A model generated the notes under the pieces. That model worked only from the letters and a program-made list of their open reading frames with translations. It did no database searches and was not told the DNA's origin. The translations under genes were made by a program, and so were the position numbers. Positions 60,703 to 64,000 of a stretch of DNA of 64,000 nucleotides are shown in pieces. The stretch's first letter is position 1. Every line of letters starts with the position of its first letter. This stretch comes from CAXXOK01 sp963664595 (GTDB taxonomy: Bacteria > Bacillota > Clostridia > Christensenellales > Aristaeellaceae): NCBI GenBank assembly GCA_963664595.2, contig CAXXOK010000007.1:331140-395139 (forward strand). Direction: 5' to 3'.

Positions 60703-60734
60703 ATAACAGAAAATGTATGCAGCCGTTATCGCGG

Positions 60735-61223
60735 CTACTCCTTCAGCCATGGCTGATAGCGTTCCTTCGGATACAGCTTCTTAATCATCGAAATCATAAA
60801 CTGGAATTGCTCCTGCGAATAGTAGGCGGCATATTTCTGGTACAGCACGCGCAGGGCGGACAGGCTTGCGTGCTGCAGCGCATAGGCGTTTACCCGTTCA
60901 AAATTGGATGAAAAAGGGGATAGACGGTCAAATATCAGCCCCATCAGCTCATCCGCCATATCCTCAATATCACTGAGGGTAAGGCGTCTGGGCTGATAAT
61001 CCTCTGCCATAATGCACATGCTGGAGCGGGTCAGCTTGCTGATCGACACCAACAGTTGATGTTCAAGCCGGTCCCGCAGCTGCGAAAAGCTTTCCCGCGC
61101 AGGAGAATAACGCTTCATCTGGCCTGTGATTTCCTGTGAAAGCGGGGTGGACATCAAAAACAAAGCGCCAAGCCATGGCTTGAGCACATCATTGACATCG
61201 TCGATGTTTACAGGAACGGGCAT
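60735..61223 (-). CDS. Hypothetical helical protein
   Basis: 162 residues, mostly alpha-helical: DDVNDVLKPWLGALFLM, SFSQLRDRLEHQLLVSISKL, LTLSDIEDMADELMGLIFDRL and YSQEQFQFMISMIKKLYPKE. No signal peptide, no membrane helix and no recognised domain. It starts with ATG at 61223 behind GGAGGAGCAA. The gene lies alone upstream of dnaA and is divergent from it. Confidence 0.6.
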   Translation of the reverse strand: MPVPVNIDDVNDVLKPWLGALFLMSTPLSQEITGQMKRYSPARESFSQLRDRLEHQLLVSISKLTRSSMCIMAEDYQPRRLTLSDIEDMADELMGLIFDRLSPFSSNFERVNAYALQHASLSALRVLYQKYAAYYSQEQFQFMISMIKKLYPKERYQPWLKE

Positions 61224-61739
61224 GATCTTGCTCCTCCAACCGGTGTATCCAATTGCTGTAGTGGCAATATTGCAACATTCTACAATTTCGTTACTTTTCC
61301 CTTTCTGTTCTTCACAATTTCATCGCGTTTTGTGTTCCGTAAAGCGCTTGATGGGTTATGTGGCGGGCGCTGTTTTGCTTCACATTTTTTTAAGATGAAA
61401 TATTGTTCATATTTATGCACTCTTCGTTACGTTTTATTGAATGAAACGTCCTAAAGTATTCTTCAGTTCTATCCCTTGCGCCATACCCTGGCCAAACATA
61501 CTATCACTGGTACAGGCCCGGAATATCATGGCTGAATAGTATTCAATATCCGATTGCGTAAGGGTTCTTGCCAAGGGGGGCCAATTCTGCTATGATTGAA
61601 AAGAAAAATTGGTACATCAAGACAGGTATCCGTCAACGAACAATACCATGCTGAGTGTGCACATTTTCAGAGTGAGAATAGTGCATATTTATTGACTGAT
61701 TTTTGTATAAACGAGAACAATGCGGAAGGATGGAACGGA
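61224..61739. other. Region upstream of dnaA
   Basis: AT-rich non-coding DNA before dnaA. I found no cluster of TTATNCACA DnaA boxes. It may hold the dnaA promoter (TATAAA near 61705). A longer reading frame in phase with dnaA extends to 61596, but it has no ribosome site at its start and no DnaA-like sequence. Confidence 0.4.
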
Positions 61740-63071
61740 TTGCAGAACGCTGAAGATATCTGGAGCAGAGCCTGTAAGATTTTGAAGGACGACATGAGCG
61801 CCGTATCCTACGAAACATGGATCAAGTCTGCCTTAAAACCTTACGCCATCATCGATCATTGTTTCCTGATCGAATGCGTGAACACGTTGATGCGCGACTT
61901 TGGCGTAGACCGGTATTTGAATAAAATCCAAAGCGCCGTTAATTCCGCAGCCGAGCAAAACATCGCGGTGGAGATTCTGAATCATGATGAGCTGCTGGCA
62001 CGCAAGGCCGAGCTGCAGGCAAAGCTATCCTGCGCCAACCCGCTTTCGCTCAATCCCAAGTATACCTTCGACACTTTTGTCGTAGGCTCAGGCAACCGTT
62101 TTGCCCATGCCGTATCCCTTGCGGTGGCCGAAGTGCCCGCCAAGGCCTACAACCCGCTGTTTATTTACGGCGGCGTGGGACTTGGCAAAACGCACCTCAT
62201 GCATGCCATCGGGCAGTACGCCCATGAGCTGTACCCCGAAATGAAGATCGTTTACATCACCAGCGAGGATTTTACCAACCAGCTGATTCAAGCCATGCAG
62301 AATAACGAAAACCAGAAATTCCGCGACCGGTACCGCACAGTGGATCTGCTGCTGGTGGACGATATCCAGTTTATTGCGGGCAAGCTGGCAACAGAGGAAG
62401 AATTCTTCCATACCTTCAACCACCTGCGGGAGGCCGGTAAGCAGATCGTGATGACCAGCGATAAGCCGCCCAAGGACATTGCCAAGCTGGAGCAGCGGCT
62501 TTGCAGCCGCTTTGAGGGCGGTCTCCTGGCCGACATCCAACGCCCGGACTTTGAAACGCGCTTTGCCATCCTGCGTAAAAAAGCGGAGTATGACAACCTG
62601 AAAATCGGCGACGATATCCTGTCGCTCATCGCGGAAAAGGTGGCCTCCAACGTACGGGAGCTGGAAGGCTCCTTAACCCGGCTTACGGCCTATGCCTCGC
62701 TCACCCGCCGCCCCATCGACATGCAGCTGGCGTCCGAGGCGCTGCGGGACCTGTTCAACCGCAGCGAAACCACCCGTGTAACCACCGAAACCCTGCAGGA
62801 AGCCGTGGCCGCCTATTACGGCATCACTGTGGAAGATTTGAAAAGCCCGCGCCGAAACCACGAGATCACCGTGCCGCGCCAGATCGCCATGTTTTTAACC
62901 CGTGAAATGCTGGGCCTGAGCCTGACCAAGATCGGCGATGCCTTTGGCGGCCGGCACTATACCACCGTGATGAGCTCCATCGATAAGGTGGAAGCCTCCA
63001 TTAAGCAATCACCCAGCCTGGCCAGCCTGCTGGACGATATCCGCCGCTCCATAAAAGAACCGCAATCATAA
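61740..63071 (+). CDS. dnaA: Chromosomal replication initiator DnaA
   Basis: 443 residues from the TTG at 61740, the usual DnaA length. Domain I: IWSRACKILKDDMSAVSYETWIKSAL. Domain III AAA+: FIYGGVGLGKTHLMHAIG (Walker A), LLVDDIQFIAGK (Walker B) and FEGGLLADIQRPDFETR. Domain IV: the DnaA signature (GRHYTTVMSSIDKVE). GGAAGGATGG lies just upstream of the TTG. An upstream in-frame ATG at 61596 would add 48 residues with no homology. dnaN and recF, its usual neighbours, are absent; a hypothetical gene is upstream and repeats then recA downstream. Confidence 0.95.
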   Translation: MQNAEDIWSRACKILKDDMSAVSYETWIKSALKPYAIIDHCFLIECVNTLMRDFGVDRYLNKIQSAVNSAAEQNIAVEILNHDELLARKAELQAKLSCANPLSLNPKYTFDTFVVGSGNRFAHAVSLAVAEVPAKAYNPLFIYGGVGLGKTHLMHAIGQYAHELYPEMKIVYITSEDFTNQLIQAMQNNENQKFRDRYRTVDLLLVDDIQFIAGKLATEEEFFHTFNHLREAGKQIVMTSDKPPKDIAKLEQRLCSRFEGGLLADIQRPDFETRFAILRKKAEYDNLKIGDDILSLIAEKVASNVRELEGSLTRLTAYASLTRRPIDMQLASEALRDLFNRSETTRVTTETLQEAVAAYYGITVEDLKSPRRNHEITVPRQIAMFLTREMLGLSLTKIGDAFGGRHYTTVMSSIDKVEASIKQSPSLASLLDDIRRSIKEPQS

Positions 63072-63085
63072 ATAAGAATATCATT

Positions 63086-63121
63086 CATGAAACAGGCTGC
63101 CGTACGGCAGCCTGTTTCATG
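63086..63121 (+). terminator. 36-bp perfect palindrome after dnaA
   Basis: The sequence from 63086 to 63121 is its own reverse complement (starts CATGAAACAGGCTGCC). As RNA it forms a long hairpin with almost no loop. It lies 15 bp after the dnaA stop and is probably its terminator, although no T-run follows. Its right arm begins the direct repeats that flank repeat copies E and F. Confidence 0.7.
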
Positions 63122-63540
63122 GATGTTTGCGCCTGTCAAAGAACCTCTTCGGGGCGTTATCGCCGCTCGCTTCATAGCGCCTGCGGCGCTGTTCGCTCGC
63201 TTACCCCTTTGTTGTTACGCAAGCCTTTGGGGTTCCACCCCAATCCCCGGCAAGGGTTTCACCCCTGCACCCTGACCAGGATTTTCAGCCCCTGCACCCT
63301 TCTTTTTTGACAGCCTGTTTCATGGATGTTTACGCCTGTCAAAGAACCTCTTCGGGGCGTTATCGCCGCTCGCTTCATAGCGCCTTGGGCGCTGTTCGCT
63401 CGCTTACCCCTTTGTTGTAACGTAAGCCTTTGGGGTTCCACCCCAATCCCCGGCAAGGGTTTCACCCCTGCACCCTGACCAGGACTTTCAGCCCTGGACC
63501 CTTCTTTTTTTGTCAGCCTGTTTCATGGATGTTTACGCCT
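63108..63540 (-). repeat. Terminator-nested repeat, copies E and F, in 203-bp tandem
   Basis: The 27-28 bp segment CAGCCTGTTTCATGGATGTT... occurs at 63108, 63311 and 63514, exactly 203 bp apart each time. Between each pair is one minus-orientation repeat body (about 175 bp). The first occurrence is the right arm of the dnaA palindrome. The bodies keep all hairpins; their AGCGCC loops differ (GCA against CAA). Copy E has a damaged first hairpin. This is either two insertions at one site or one insertion followed by tandem duplication. Confidence 0.88.
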
Positions 63541-63620
63541 TTCCGCAGCCGGATCAGCCGCGGCGGCTCTTTGTATGCTTCGTTTATGTATCCGCCGGGA
63601 AGCGAGGCCTTGGCTGCCGT

Positions 63621-64000
63621 TTACTCCAGATCATCCAGCAGCGCGAGATCCGGGTCTTCCTCGGCCATCTGCTTGTCAGCTTCGTTCAGCTCTTCCTCAA
63701 TGTTGGCGGGCGCGTTTTTGCGTTCCATCTGTGCCATTGCGTCCGCACGGATGATCTTGTCAATCTTATCGGCAATTTCGGGATTATCCTTTAAAAACTG
63801 CCGCGCGTTTTCACGGCCCTGGCCGATGCGCTGATCCTCATAGCTGAACCATGCGCCGGACTTGTGGATGATGTCGCGGTCCACCGCCATATCCAGCAAC
63901 GTACCCGTTTTGGATATACCCTCGCCGTAGATAATATCAACCTCCGCAATGCGGAATGGCGGCGCCACCTTGTTTTTGACCACTTTGATCTTGGTGCGGT
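63621..64000 (-). CDS. recA: Recombinase RecA (C-terminal part, cut by window edge)
   Basis: About 126 residues are visible, reading RTKIKVVKNKVAPPFRIAEV and DIIYGEGISKTGTLLDMAVD, then SGAWFSYEDQRIGQGRENAR and an acidic tail ending EEDPDLALLDDLE. This is the RecA C-terminal ATPase end and regulatory tail. The 5' end lies beyond base 64000. It is convergent with dnaA across the repeat cluster. Confidence 0.97.
   Translation of the reverse strand, partial: RTKIKVVKNKVAPPFRIAEVDIIYGEGISKTGTLLDMAVDRDIIHKSGAWFSYEDQRIGQGRENARQFLKDNPEIADKIDKIIRADAMAQMERKNAPANIEEELNEADKQMAEEDPDLALLDDLE

Noticed and set aside
63259..63465. Small reading frames inside the repeat copies (also near 51218-51475 and 62957-63175), reading like MKPLPGIGVEPQ and MKRAAITPRRG
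   Set aside because: They arise because the same repeat is translated at each site. They have no ribosome sites, differ in length between copies, and the sequence is better explained by RNA-like hairpins.
63108..63540. The 203-bp tandem unit as a CRISPR-like array
   Set aside because: The interval between the 28-bp repeats is the known repeat body, not unique spacers, and there are only two units.

Overview
This window looks like chromosome from a moderately high-GC anaerobe of the Bacillota, class Clostridia. I infer this from several things. There are strong AGGAGG-type ribosome binding sites and TTGACA/TATAAT promoters, and a T-box leader in front of thrS. There is a CIRCE element upstream of htpG. 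Families typical of Clostridia are present: ANTAR regulator with GlnA, WhiA followed by an HPr-like gene, DUF4364, EFR1 flavodoxin/ferredoxin, DUF1858, Lpl-type sugar transporter, YacL and RecD2/ComF. A complete 2-oxoacid:ferredoxin oxidoreductase operon fits anaerobic metabolism. The exact genus cannot be read from the sequence.

Layout. 1-9.8 kb: truncated nadA, a lone BMP-type binding protein, corA behind a ~220-nt structured leader, a DUF4282 membrane protein, then a DNA-repair and housekeeping run (uvrC, radA, yacL, threonine aldolase). 9.8-14.7 kb: a large secreted SH3b/peptidoglycan-binding protein, then a repeat cluster split by an IS481-type element. 14.7-18.7 kb: minus-strand xpaC-telA-glnA-ANTAR operon. 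19-22.5 kb: vorDBAC, whose alpha subunit carries a ~300-residue helical tail. 22.6-31.3 kb: ROK kinase, whiA, an HPr-like gene, a GH13 amylase, recF, mutS2. 32-36.9 kb: ECF sigma/anti-sigma pair, T-box-thrS, DUF1801. 37-42 kb: Lpl-type ABC transporter and degV. 42.1-47.5 kb: an accessory island with an IS element carrying 25-bp target repeats, tRNA-Lys(UUU), an AT-rich ATPase plus DUF4435 pair that resembles the PARIS anti-phage system, a zinc-ribbon membrane protein and gene remnants. 47.7-64 kb: small housekeeping genes, secG, htpG, tdk, a second HPr-like gene, comF-recD2, dnaA without dnaN, and the C-terminal end of recA.

Two features stand out. First, a family of ~187-bp structured repeats occurs at least six times. 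Each copy sits between two near-identical copies of the local terminator hairpin or hairpin arm, up to 39 bp and identical. The repeat has short inverted ends and shows compensatory stem changes between copies, so it looks like a small mobile or RNA-encoding element that targets terminators. Second, a PARIS-like defence pair lies directly downstream of tRNA-Lys(UUU), the tRNA species reported as the target of the E. coli PARIS effector. All functional statements are inferences from sequence, as no database search was run.
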